A DNA stretch of 35,061 nt. Source: Candidatus Coproplasma avicola. Its GTDB lineage: Bacteria > Bacillota > Clostridia > Christensenellales > Borkfalkiaceae. The stretch lies in NCBI GenBank assembly GCA_018712135.1, contig DVHK01000133.1:1-35061 (forward strand). The letters run 5' to 3'. The translations under genes were made by a program, and so were the position numbers. This document shows, one piece after another, positions 17,965 to 25,995 of the stretch; position 1 is the stretch's first letter, and each line of letters begins with the position of its first letter. The notes below the pieces were generated by a model. That model had not been told where the DNA came from. It ran no database searches and saw only the letters and a program-made list of their open reading frames with translations.

Positions 17965-18477
17965 ATGAAAGCACTGTCAAAAATTTTTAAAATTGTAACT
18001 TTGTCCGCGCTGTGCGCCGCGGCGTGCATGGCGATCGCCGGCTGCGGCAGCGACGTGAACACCGCCGAAACGGACAACAACTTTCTCACGGCGCTGTGTC
18101 AAAGCGGCGAACTTTCAAAGGACGATATAAAAAATATCGCCGCGCTGCGTGCAGGCTACGTGGCTTTGGCCGACAGCTTAACGCAGAGCGAGGAGGACTA
18201 CAGGCGGGTGGATTTCACACCGTCGCAGCCCGAACCTTTGGACGACGGGATAAAGCGGCGCATAGAGGAGGACTTTGTTTCAGAGAACGCCTGGGCATCG
18301 TCCTGCGAGGTAAAAGATTTTTACGGGCAGTACGGCGATTATTACGTGGTCGAAATTTTCGCCCGACCCGTCGAAGATGTGGAGTACACTACCGAGGTGT
18401 GGCCGCTCATCGTTGAGGGCATTTTTATGGGATACGTGGGCAATACGTCCTATCCGTACCCCTGGCAGAGCGATTAA
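17965..18477 (+). CDS. lipoprotein of unknown function
   Basis: SD AAGGGGG; signal peptide with lipobox MAIAGC; 170 aa. Confidence 0.75.
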   Translation: MKALSKIFKIVTLSALCAAACMAIAGCGSDVNTAETDNNFLTALCQSGELSKDDIKNIAALRAGYVALADSLTQSEEDYRRVDFTPSQPEPLDDGIKRRIEEDFVSENAWASSCEVKDFYGQYGDYYVVEIFARPVEDVEYTTEVWPLIVEGIFMGYVGNTSYPYPWQSD

Positions 18478-18535
18478 ATTTTGAGATTATAAGGCGGCTG
18501 CCATTAAAAAAATAAGCGTGCTGTAAAAAGAGCAT

Positions 18536-18576
18536 ATTTTGCACGCGGAAAGCCAAAGGCTTTCCGCGTGCAAAAT
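18536..18576. terminator. terminator-like hairpin
   Basis: 19-bp perfect stem ATTTTGCACGCGGAAAGCC-AAA-GGCTTTCCGCGTGCAAAAT. Confidence 0.65.
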
Positions 18577-18583
18577 TTTAAGG

Positions 18584-18612
18584 GCGCGGCGGGGAATTCT
18601 TCCCCGCCGCGC
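18584..18612. repeat. second adjacent hairpin
   Basis: 13-bp stem GCGCGGCGGGGAA-TTC-TTCCCCGCCGCGC, 8 bp after the previous hairpin. Confidence 0.65.
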
Positions 18613-18680
18613 GGCGTTTTCGTGTCCTCGGCGAATGCTTTCGGCAACACAAAATTTGTTTATAGGCATTAAAAATACTA

Positions 18681-18831
18681 TGTCATTTCGACTAAGTGAC
18701 CAAAGGGAACGCATGGAGAAATCTCGCCTTATGGAGAAATCTCGCCTTACTGATAGATTTCTCCACTTCGGCGCTCTGCGCCTTTGGTCGAAATGACAAG
18801 GGGTGACTTTACGCGTTGCTCGAAATGACAT
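18681..18831. repeat. interspersed repeat type A, copy 1
   Basis: TGTCATTTCGACTAAGTGACC...GGAGAAATCTCGCC (x2)...AGATTTCTCCACTTCGGCGC...GGTCGAAATGACA, then a further CGAAATGACA. Confidence 0.85.
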
Positions 18832-18845
18832 AAGCAGCAGAATCA

Positions 18846-18920
18846 GTTGTCCGTAAAAGGGGCGGGGAGAACGGCAACGACGTTTGCGGAATAGGATACA
18901 GCGGAACGCTGTCAGAATAG
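18846..18920. repeat. interspersed repeat type B, copy 1
   Basis: GTTGTCCGTAAAAGGGGCGGGG...TTTGCGGAATAGGATACAGCGGAACGCTGTC. Confidence 0.7.
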
Positions 18921-19110
18921 ATTATATCAATTTGCCGCCCCCGCATTTTTTGATGCCCGTCATAATTTTTTGCCCCGCAAAGTATATTATCATGTAACCT
19001 GCGGCATCGCCGAATGCGCCGCAGACGGTCGGTTTCGGCAAGAGAATACATAATCCGACAAATTAATTTAAAATTTTCAGGCAAATTTGTTTTATCATCG
19101 GGGTACAACT

Positions 19111-19872
19111 TTGGCATACGTTTTAAAAATCAAGGGCGTTATCATCTGTTTCTTCATCGCGGTCGTCATAACCGCGCTGTCGCTTTCGGCTTACTATTCG
19201 GGCGCTTACGCCGTCTATTTCGGCGCAACTACGCGAAAGCTACCCATATATGCCGTTGGCACGGAAGAAAAGGTAGTCGCGCTCTCTTTCGACTGCGCGT
19301 GGGGCACCGAACACACCGACGACATTCTCTCCGCGCTCGAACGCGAAGATGTTTCGGCAACGTGGTTCATGGTCGAATTTTGGACGGAAAAATATCCCGA
19401 ATACGTCAAGAAAATAGACGAGGCAGGGCACGAAATAGGTACCCATTCTGCCACCCATTCGTATATGTCCCGCCTGACCGAAGAGGAGATAAGCGCCGAG
19501 CTGCGCTCGTCCTCGCAGGCTATTGAGGACATCACGGGCAAACCTGTCGAACTTTTCCGCCCGCCTTATGGCGACTATAACGACCTTCTCATAACCACGG
19601 CGGAGGCGGAGGGGCTGTTCACCATCCAGTGGGACGTTGACAGCCTCGACTGGAAGGATCTTTCGGCAAACGACATCGCCATGCTCGTAATCAACGCCGT
19701 GCAGCCCGGCAGCATAATACTCATGCACAACAACGGTCTGCACACCGCCGAAAGCCTGCCGGTTATAATCTCCACGCTCAAAAACAGGGGCTATACCTTC
19801 AAGCCGATAGGGCAGATGATATACCGCGACGGTTACACCCTCGATTCGGACGGACGCCAACAGTTGACTTAA
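19111..19872 (+). CDS. polysaccharide deacetylase (PdaB/NodB-like)
   Basis: VVALSFDCAWGTEHTDDIL; GHEIGTHSATHSYM; LFRPPYGDYND; SIILMHNN. Likely TTG start (TTG at 19087 is an alternative). Confidence 0.88.
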   Translation: MAYVLKIKGVIICFFIAVVITALSLSAYYSGAYAVYFGATTRKLPIYAVGTEEKVVALSFDCAWGTEHTDDILSALEREDVSATWFMVEFWTEKYPEYVKKIDEAGHEIGTHSATHSYMSRLTEEEISAELRSSSQAIEDITGKPVELFRPPYGDYNDLLITTAEAEGLFTIQWDVDSLDWKDLSANDIAMLVINAVQPGSIILMHNNGLHTAESLPVIISTLKNRGYTFKPIGQMIYRDGYTLDSDGRQQLT

Positions 19873-19896
19873 AGATAAACAAAAAGAGGTACGTTT

Positions 19897-20592
19897 ATGA
19901 ATGTCAACAGCGAACAGAACAACAAGGTCTACTTATGCGGAACGATAGTATCCAAGGCGGAATTTTCTCACGAGGTGTTTGGCGAGGGCTTTTATGAATT
20001 TTTTGTGCGCGTCAACCGCCTTTCGGGTCAGGCGGATACACTGCCCGTAACTATATCCGAGCGGCTCATGACTCCCGAAATGCAGGTGGGGCAAACGCTG
20101 TGCGCGCTCGGTCAGTTCCGCTCGTACAACAAGCTCGAAGGCGGTCGCTCCCGCCTCATGCTCACTGTATTCGTGCGCGAGGTGCTGTCGCAAGCCCCCT
20201 CGGCAAACCCCAATTCTGTCGTGCTTTCGGGCTACATCTGCAAACCGCCCGTCTACCGCACAACGCCATTCAACCGCGAAATCGCCGATCTTCTGATAGC
20301 CGTCAACCGCTCATACAACAAGTCGGACTATATCCCCGCCATAGCGTGGGGCAGAAACGCCCGCTTTGTTTCCAAAATGGAGGTGGGGGACAGGGTGGTT
20401 CTGTCGGGCAGAATACAGTCGCGCGAGTATCAGAAAAAGCAGGCGGACGAATCCTTCGTCACTATGACGGCTTACGAAGTTTCCATCTCCAAGCTCGCCT
20501 TATACGACGAGTTTTCGCCCTTCGACATAGACGAGGAGTTCGCGCTCTTCACCCGCCCGCACGCCGAACACAGCCATGCGGATAAATTGTAA
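19897..20592 (+). CDS. single-stranded DNA-binding-like protein with two OB-type segments
   Basis: N-half KVYLCGTIVSKAEFSHEVFGEGFYEFFVRVNRLSG and C-half NSVVLSGYICKPPVYRTTPFNREIADLLIAVNR..DYIPAIAWGRNARFVSKMEVGDRVVLSGRIQSREYQKK. Confidence 0.78.
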   Translation: MNVNSEQNNKVYLCGTIVSKAEFSHEVFGEGFYEFFVRVNRLSGQADTLPVTISERLMTPEMQVGQTLCALGQFRSYNKLEGGRSRLMLTVFVREVLSQAPSANPNSVVLSGYICKPPVYRTTPFNREIADLLIAVNRSYNKSDYIPAIAWGRNARFVSKMEVGDRVVLSGRIQSREYQKKQADESFVTMTAYEVSISKLALYDEFSPFDIDEEFALFTRPHAEHSHADKL

Positions 20593-20733
20593 AAGATGCA
20601 GGCGGCGCGGGTAAAAGTACTCAAATGGCGGCATATATGCCCCGTTCAACGCGTATTTTTCGCAAAAATTTTAAGATAAATTTTTATCGATATATGGTAT
20701 AAAAAATTTTAATATATTTTTTTTGAAAATAGT

Positions 20734-20762
20734 GCGCCCGCCGTTTGCAAAACGGCGGGCGC
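20734..20762. repeat. 13-bp hairpin upstream of the MATE gene
   Basis: GCGCCCGCCGTTT-GCA-AAACGGCGGGCGC. Confidence 0.75.
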
Positions 20763-20783
20763 AAGACTATAATCATTTGCGCT

Positions 20784-22196
20784 ATGGAAGAAAAACTCGT
20801 CAAAAAATCAGGCACCACCGATCTTACGCACGGCAACGTGTGGAAGGTACTTCTTTTATATTGCCTTCCCATTTTCGGCAGCGCAATGGTGCAGCAGCTC
20901 TATTCCCTCGTCGACCTCCTCGTCGTCGGCAACTTTGCCGCCAATTCAAACCTCGCGGTCAACGCCGTCGGCAACGCAACAACGATCGTCAACATCTTAC
21001 TCGCCTTCGCGCTCGGCGCAAACGCGGGCTGTTCGGTAATCGTCGCGCAATACTTCGGCGCCAAAAACCATTTAAAGGTCAAGGAAACGGTAAACACTTC
21101 AATAGTAACCTTCTCCGTTCTGTGCGCCGTAACCATGGTTCTCGGCTTCGGGCTGGGCAACGTTTCCATGGATCTTTTAAGCGTAGACTCGTCCTACCGC
21201 GCCGACTGCCTTACATACTTGTATGTATACGCCGGCTCCATGCCATTCGTATTTCTGTACAACACGGGCTGCGGAATATGTTCGGCGCTCGGCGATTCCA
21301 AAACGCCCTTCATCTTCCTCGTAATGTCATCCCTTTTAAACGTCGTGCTCGACCTTCTGTTCGTGTGCGTGTTCCATTGGGACGTAGCCGGCGCGGCGTG
21401 GGCAACCTTCATTTCCCAGGCAATATCCGCAGCCCTTACGGCGTACGTGCTCGCCCGCAAGCTTAAAAAATTGCCCTGCGAGCAAAAGCCGCGCATGTTC
21501 GTCAAGGACATAAGCCGCAGTCTTATGATAGCGTCTGTTCCCGTCATATTGCAGAACGCGTTTGTTTCGGTGGGCAACTTCTTCGTCGGCAAGCGCATAA
21601 ACGACATCGGCATAGACGCCACCACGGGCTTTACCGCAGCGTTCAAGCTCGTGTCCATGGCAAATATGGGCGTCAGCCAGATGACGAGCGGACTGGCAAA
21701 TTTCTGTTCGCAGAATAAAGCGGTGGGGGAGTATAAGCGCATAGTAAAGGGGCACCTCGTCGTGCTCGTCTACTGCCTGATAACTAACGCCATATTCATG
21801 GCGGCGTTCATATCTGCGCCCGAATTTTTTACTCGGTTGTTCGTCGACTCCTCAAAACTTACGCCCGACGCGCTCGCGTACTCGTGTAACTTTATTGTAA
21901 TAGTCACTTCCTTCCTGCCCGTCGTGTGCGTAAAAATAGTGTGCGACGGCGCCGTGCGCGGCTGCGGCGGCAACCTCGGCTTTACCATTTCAACTTTCAC
22001 CGATTTAATCCTGCGTGTAGCTTTCGTGTACATACTCACGGGTCCCATGGGCTTTTCGGGCGTAAGCTGGGCGTGGGCAATCGGCTGGTCGGTTTCAATG
22101 TTCATTGCGGCGGGCTTCTATTTTGCAATACCCTGCCTGCGCCCCATATTCTTCAAAAACCACAAACCCAAGCAACCCAAACCCGATTTAAAATAA
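20784..22196 (+). CDS. MATE family efflux transporter
   Basis: LTHGNVWKVLLLYCLPIFGSAMVQQLYSLVDLLVVGNF; 12-TM MATE pattern throughout. Confidence 0.92.
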   Translation: MEEKLVKKSGTTDLTHGNVWKVLLLYCLPIFGSAMVQQLYSLVDLLVVGNFAANSNLAVNAVGNATTIVNILLAFALGANAGCSVIVAQYFGAKNHLKVKETVNTSIVTFSVLCAVTMVLGFGLGNVSMDLLSVDSSYRADCLTYLYVYAGSMPFVFLYNTGCGICSALGDSKTPFIFLVMSSLLNVVLDLLFVCVFHWDVAGAAWATFISQAISAALTAYVLARKLKKLPCEQKPRMFVKDISRSLMIASVPVILQNAFVSVGNFFVGKRINDIGIDATTGFTAAFKLVSMANMGVSQMTSGLANFCSQNKAVGEYKRIVKGHLVVLVYCLITNAIFMAAFISAPEFFTRLFVDSSKLTPDALAYSCNFIVIVTSFLPVVCVKIVCDGAVRGCGGNLGFTISTFTDLILRVAFVYILTGPMGFSGVSWAWAIGWSVSMFIAAGFYFAIPCLRPIFFKNHKPKQPKPDLK

Positions 22197-22225
22197 TTTA
22201 AATTTATATTCACTGTGCAATATAT

Positions 22226-22254
22226 GCCGGGCAACGTGTCGTTGCCCGGCTTTG
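22226..22254 (+). terminator. intrinsic terminator of the MATE gene
   Basis: GCCGGGCAACG-TGT-CGTTGCCCGGC followed by TTTG. Confidence 0.7.
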
Positions 22255-22312
22255 TCATTTTGTTAAACAATGCGTAGTATTTCGATTAAGCTATCACATA
22301 CGCCCCTTACCC

Positions 22313-22423
22313 TGTCATTTCGACCGAAGGCGCAGAGCGCCGAAGTGGAGAAATCTGTCAGCAAAACAAGAACAAGGCGAGATTTCTCCGCGCGTTCGCG
22401 TTGCTCGCTTGGTCGAAATGACA
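22313..22423. repeat. interspersed repeat type A, copy 2
   Basis: TGTCATTTCGACCGAAGGCGC...GTGGAGAAATCTGTC...GAGATTTCTCC...TTGGTCGAAATGACA. Confidence 0.88.
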
Positions 22424-22437
22424 TTAGTAATTAAAAA

Positions 22438-22526
22438 GTTGTCCGCAAGAGAGGCGGGGTAAAGTGATACTGTCTGATTGCGGAGCTTGTCCGCGGGGAC
22501 ACTCCGCTGGAACGTTGCTGTCCGAA
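22438..22526. repeat. interspersed repeat type B, copy 2
   Basis: GTTGTCCGCAAGAGAGGCGGGGTAAAGTGATACTGTCTGATTGCGGAGCTTGTCCGCGGGGACACTCCGCTGGAACGTTGC. Confidence 0.75.
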
Positions 22527-22577
22527 CAATACTTTTGAGCGTATAGCTTTGGCATCATTTTAATTTTGTCAAATCGC

Positions 22578-22606
22578 TTGCAATTTTTTCATATATATGT
22601 TATTAT
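22578..22606 (+). promoter_or_regulatory. sigma-A-like promoter for T-box/leuA
   Basis: TTGCAA-17 bp-TATTAT just upstream of the T-box leader. Confidence 0.7.
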
Positions 22607-22612
22607 AAGAAC

Positions 22613-22881
22613 AGTTTAATACTATAATGCGATGAAGCGGAATATTAAAATTGTCTTTTGGTTTCAGAGAGCTGCCGCAAGGTGCAAGGCAGCCGAAAAA
22701 GCTTTTCGAACTCGCCGCGGAGCAGATCGGGTGAACTTTAAGTAGCCCGGTACGGTTTCCCGCCGTAAAACGGGCAGGGTGTATATGCACCTGTGAGGCG
22801 GCAGCTTAGTTGCCGTGAAGAAGAGTGGTACCACGCACGGGGCGGCGTCTCTTTAATTTTAAAGAAACGCGCCCCGTTTTT
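22613..22881 (+). ncRNA. T-box leader (leucine-type by context) with terminator
   Basis: T-box core AGAGTGGTACCACGC (22822-22836); terminator CGGGGCGGCGTCTCTTT-AATTTT-AAAGAAACGCGCCCCGTTTTT; GAACTCGCC with a possible CUC specifier; precedes leuA. Confidence 0.9.
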
Positions 22882-22916
22882 GCATATTTTTATGCTCAAA
22901 CACTGTAAGGTATAGC

Positions 22917-24575
22917 ATGAACAACTACAAAAAGTACACAAAACAATTCTTCCTTCCCCCCGAGCGCTGCATGGACTGGGCTGAAAAATCCATGATAGAA
23001 AGCGCCCCCGTCTGGTGCTCGGTCGACCTCCGCGACGGCAATCAAAGCCTCGTCGAGCCCATGGATTTGCAGACCAAAATCGAGTTTTTTAAACTGCTCG
23101 TACGTATAGGCTTCAAGGAAATCGAAGTCGGCTTTCCCGCCGCGTCCGAAACGGAGTACGCCTTTATGCGCGCCCTCATCGACGGCGGTCTCATCCCCGA
23201 CGATGTCACCGTTCAAGTGCTCACGCAGGCGCGCGAACACATAATAAAGCGCACTTTCGAGGCAGTAAAGGGCGCAAAAAACGTAATTGTGCACGTGTAC
23301 AATTCAACATCCGTCGCCCAGCGCGAACAGGTTTTCGGCAAAGACAGGCAGGCAATAAAAAAGATTGCCGTCGACGGCGCCCGCCTTTTAAAACAGCTCG
23401 CAGAGCAGGAGGGGGCGCGCTACCGCTTTGAATATTCCCCCGAATCGTTCACGGGCACCGAGCCTGAGTACGCGCTCGAAGTGTGCAACGCCGTCCTCGA
23501 CGTGTGGCAGCCGTCGGCGGAAAGAAAGGCAATAATCAACCTTCCCGCCACGGTAGAAAACGCAATGCCCCACGTCTATGCACAACAGGTGGAGTACATG
23601 AACAAACACCTTAAATACCGCGACGGCGTAGTTTTATCCCTTCACCCCCACAACGACCGCGGCTGCGGAGTTGCGGCGGCGGAAACGGGTCTGCTCGCGG
23701 GCGCGGACAGGATGGAGGGCACGCTCTTCGGCAACGGCGAGCGCACGGGCAACGTCGACATAATAACCCTCGCCATGAACATGTATTCGCAGGGCGTCGA
23801 CCCCGGGCTGGATTTTTCGGATATGCCCGCCATAACCCAAAGCTACAAAATGTACACGGGCATGCCCGTCAGCCCCCGCCAGCCCTACGCGGGCGAGTTG
23901 GTGTTCGCCGCCTTCTCGGGTTCCCACCAGGACGCCATCGCCAAGGGCATGGCTTTCCGCGAGCGCACAAACCGTCAGATTTGGGACGTACCCTATCTGC
24001 CCATCGACCCCAAGGACGTCGGCAGGGAATACGAAAGCGACGTCATCCGCATCAATTCCCAGTCGGGCAAGGGCGGCGTAGGCTACGTCATGCAGACGGC
24101 TTTCGGCATAAACATGCCCCGCGCCATGAAAGAGGACATGGGTTATAAAGTAAAGCACGTCTCCGACGTCACCCACAGCGAGCTTAAACCCGCAGATATA
24201 TACGAAGTATTCAAAAATAATTACCTCCAAAACCGCCCCGTGTTCGACATAACCGAGTGCCATTTCAGGCAAATCGACGGCATAGAGGCGTGCGTTTCTC
24301 TGTCGCACGGCGGCAAGGTGACGCAGGTTATTTCCAAGGGCAATGGCAGGCTCGACGCCGTTTCCAACGCGTTGAAGGCTTATTTCGGCAAAGAATACAC
24401 CCTTTCTTGCTACGAACAGCACGCCCTCACACAGGGGTCGCGCTCCAAGGCGATATCGTACGTCGGCGTGGAGGCAGACGGCAGAATGTTCTTCGGCGCT
24501 GGCGTAGACGACGATATAATCAAGTCGTCATACAAGGCGTTGGTTTCTGCTGTAAACAATATGCTTAAAGCTTAG
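22917..24575 (+). CDS. leuA: 2-isopropylmalate synthase (long LeuA2-type)
   Basis: PVWCSVDLRDGNQSLVEPM; EVGFPAASETEY; LHPHNDRGCGVAAAETGLLAGADRMEGTLFGNGERTGNVDIITLAMN. Confidence 0.95.
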   Translation: MNNYKKYTKQFFLPPERCMDWAEKSMIESAPVWCSVDLRDGNQSLVEPMDLQTKIEFFKLLVRIGFKEIEVGFPAASETEYAFMRALIDGGLIPDDVTVQVLTQAREHIIKRTFEAVKGAKNVIVHVYNSTSVAQREQVFGKDRQAIKKIAVDGARLLKQLAEQEGARYRFEYSPESFTGTEPEYALEVCNAVLDVWQPSAERKAIINLPATVENAMPHVYAQQVEYMNKHLKYRDGVVLSLHPHNDRGCGVAAAETGLLAGADRMEGTLFGNGERTGNVDIITLAMNMYSQGVDPGLDFSDMPAITQSYKMYTGMPVSPRQPYAGELVFAAFSGSHQDAIAKGMAFRERTNRQIWDVPYLPIDPKDVGREYESDVIRINSQSGKGGVGYVMQTAFGINMPRAMKEDMGYKVKHVSDVTHSELKPADIYEVFKNNYLQNRPVFDITECHFRQIDGIEACVSLSHGGKVTQVISKGNGRLDAVSNALKAYFGKEYTLSCYEQHALTQGSRSKAISYVGVEADGRMFFGAGVDDDIIKSSYKALVSAVNNMLKA

Positions 24576-24576
24576 G

Positions 24577-24827
24577 GTGAAATGCGCGCATAGCGCGCGT
24601 GAAATAGCGGCGTCACCGCTGTGAAATGCGCCAAAAGTCGGGTCAAAATGCCTGCTCTGCCAATGGCGCGAGAAATGCAACCTGTCGGTTGCGTTGAGGC
24701 AGACGATTATTATTTAAAATACTTTTACCATAACGCGCGGTTTAAGACCGCGCATTTCACAAACGCAAAGCGTTTATTTCACTCCGCGGCAGCGGAATTT
24801 CACGTATGGCGCAGCCATACATTTCAC
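24577..24827. repeat. inverted arrays of short hairpins separated by GTGAAAT / ATTTCAC heptamers
   Basis: Left: GTGAAAT at 24577, 24599, 24621 with hairpins GCGCGCATAGCGCGC and AGCGGCGTCACCGCT between. Right: ATTTCAC at 24754, 24776, 24797, 24821 with hairpins AAACGCAAAGCGTTT, TCCGCGGCAGCGGA, GTATGGCGCAGCCATAC between; GCGCGGTTTAAGACCGCGC precedes the first. Confidence 0.9.
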
Positions 24828-24848
24828 ATATTTTATACTCTTGTGCAT

Positions 24849-24877
24849 TTGACAACGCAGTGGGGTAGTGATATAAT
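24849..24877 (+). promoter_or_regulatory. consensus sigma-A promoter for lgt
   Basis: TTGACA-17 bp-TATAAT, 45 bp upstream of the lgt ATG. Confidence 0.85.
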
Positions 24878-24921
24878 CTTAACCGTAGCTAAACGCTATA
24901 ATAATTGCAAGGACAAATTTT

Positions 24922-25818
24922 ATGCATCCTCAGGCACTTTTCCATGTGTTCGGTCAGCCCGTGTATGCCTACGGCATATGCATGGCTGTCGGAATAATCG
25001 CCTGTTTCATCTTTCTGATGTGGGCGTTCTGGTACCGCAACTTCAACGAAGAAGCTTCGGACAAAATTTTAATAATCGGTATTCTCGCCACGGCGTTCGG
25101 CATATTCATGGCTATGGTCTTTCAGTCGCTCTACGACTATATCGAAGACCCCTCCGAAGGTTTCAGACTCAACACGTCCATGACCTTCTACGGCGGTCTG
25201 ATAGGCGGCGTAAGTTCATTCCTCATCGTGTGGAACCTTTACATCTTCGTAATTGCCCCGCGTGCAAAATCCAAGCTGTTGCAGAACAACATGAACGCCA
25301 CCCTGACCGACGCGCTGCCCATAATCCCCATGGGCATAACCATTGCCCACGCATTCGGCAGACTGGGTTGCTTTTTCGGCGGCTGCTGCTACGGCGCGCC
25401 CACCGATTCGTGGATAGGTCTGCCCTGCGCCCATGGCTACAACGCCGAACTCGGCATGACAATGGACGGCGTAAACGTCATTCCCGTGCAGCTCATGGAG
25501 TGCATATTCCTGTTCATTCTCACGGGCATAATGATAGTTTTATACTTCAAGTTCAACTTCAACTGCAATTTCGGCGTCTATGCCATTGCCTACGGTGTGT
25601 GGCGATTTATAATCGAATTTTTCCGCGTAGACCATCGCGGTTCGTTCATCCCCGGGCTCACCCCTTCGCAGCTTTGGGCGATAGTAATGGTAATACTCGG
25701 TATTGCATATTTCTTCCTGTATAAGTATTTGTTCAAACGCATGATGAAACACCCCGAGTTGCAGCCCTCTCTTCACGCAAAGGGCGGCGAAAAGGCAGAG
25801 GAAACTCCCGCAGAATAA
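24922..25818 (+). CDS. lgt: prolipoprotein diacylglyceryl transferase
   Basis: MTFYGGLIGGVSSFL; HAFGRLGCFFGGCCYGAPT; YGVWRFIIEFFRVDHRG. Confidence 0.94.
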   Translation: MHPQALFHVFGQPVYAYGICMAVGIIACFIFLMWAFWYRNFNEEASDKILIIGILATAFGIFMAMVFQSLYDYIEDPSEGFRLNTSMTFYGGLIGGVSSFLIVWNLYIFVIAPRAKSKLLQNNMNATLTDALPIIPMGITIAHAFGRLGCFFGGCCYGAPTDSWIGLPCAHGYNAELGMTMDGVNVIPVQLMECIFLFILTGIMIVLYFKFNFNCNFGVYAIAYGVWRFIIEFFRVDHRGSFIPGLTPSQLWAIVMVILGIAYFFLYKYLFKRMMKHPELQPSLHAKGGEKAEETPAE

Positions 25819-25891
25819 TCAACTTACGGTTTTGCTTTCCGGTTTTTCCAAAAGCGCTCTGCTTAAAACCAATTGATAAACGAATGATAAT

Positions 25892-25936
25892 AAAAAATCA
25901 CACCCGCAAGCTTTTTGCTTGCGGGTGTGATTTTTT
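25892..25936 (+). terminator. intrinsic terminator of lgt
   Basis: 20-bp perfect stem AAAAAATCACACCCGCAAGC-TTTTT-GCTTGCGGGTGTGATTTTTT. Confidence 0.85.
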
Positions 25937-25937
25937 G

Positions 25938-25965
25938 TGCGGGCGCGGCATTCGCCGCGCCCGCA
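25938..25965 (-). terminator. second hairpin, probably the terminator of the minus-strand WYL gene
   Basis: TGCGGGCGCGGC-ATTC-GCCGCGCCCGCA, 30 bp from the WYL gene stop. Confidence 0.5.
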
Positions 25966-25995
25966 TTATTTATATGTCGTTCACAGCAAAATTTA

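Noticed and set aside
17965-18477. Toxin or antimicrobial precursor
   Set aside because: It is a lipoprotein with a lipobox and no toxin features; no immunity or processing genes nearby.
18681-18831. Insertion sequence
   Set aside because: No transposase ORF in or near any A/B repeat; at most a non-autonomous element.
22569-22941. Small minus-strand ORFs
   Set aside because: Lie over the T-box leader on the opposite strand.
23634-24422. 262-aa minus-strand ORF
   Set aside because: Antisense shadow of leuA.
24577-24827. CRISPR array
   Set aside because: Repeats are only 7 nt, spacers are palindromic, orientation inverts midway, and no cas genes are present.
24621-25724. 367-aa plus-strand ORF
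   Set aside because: Runs through the hairpin array and out of frame through lgt; basic, low-quality composition.
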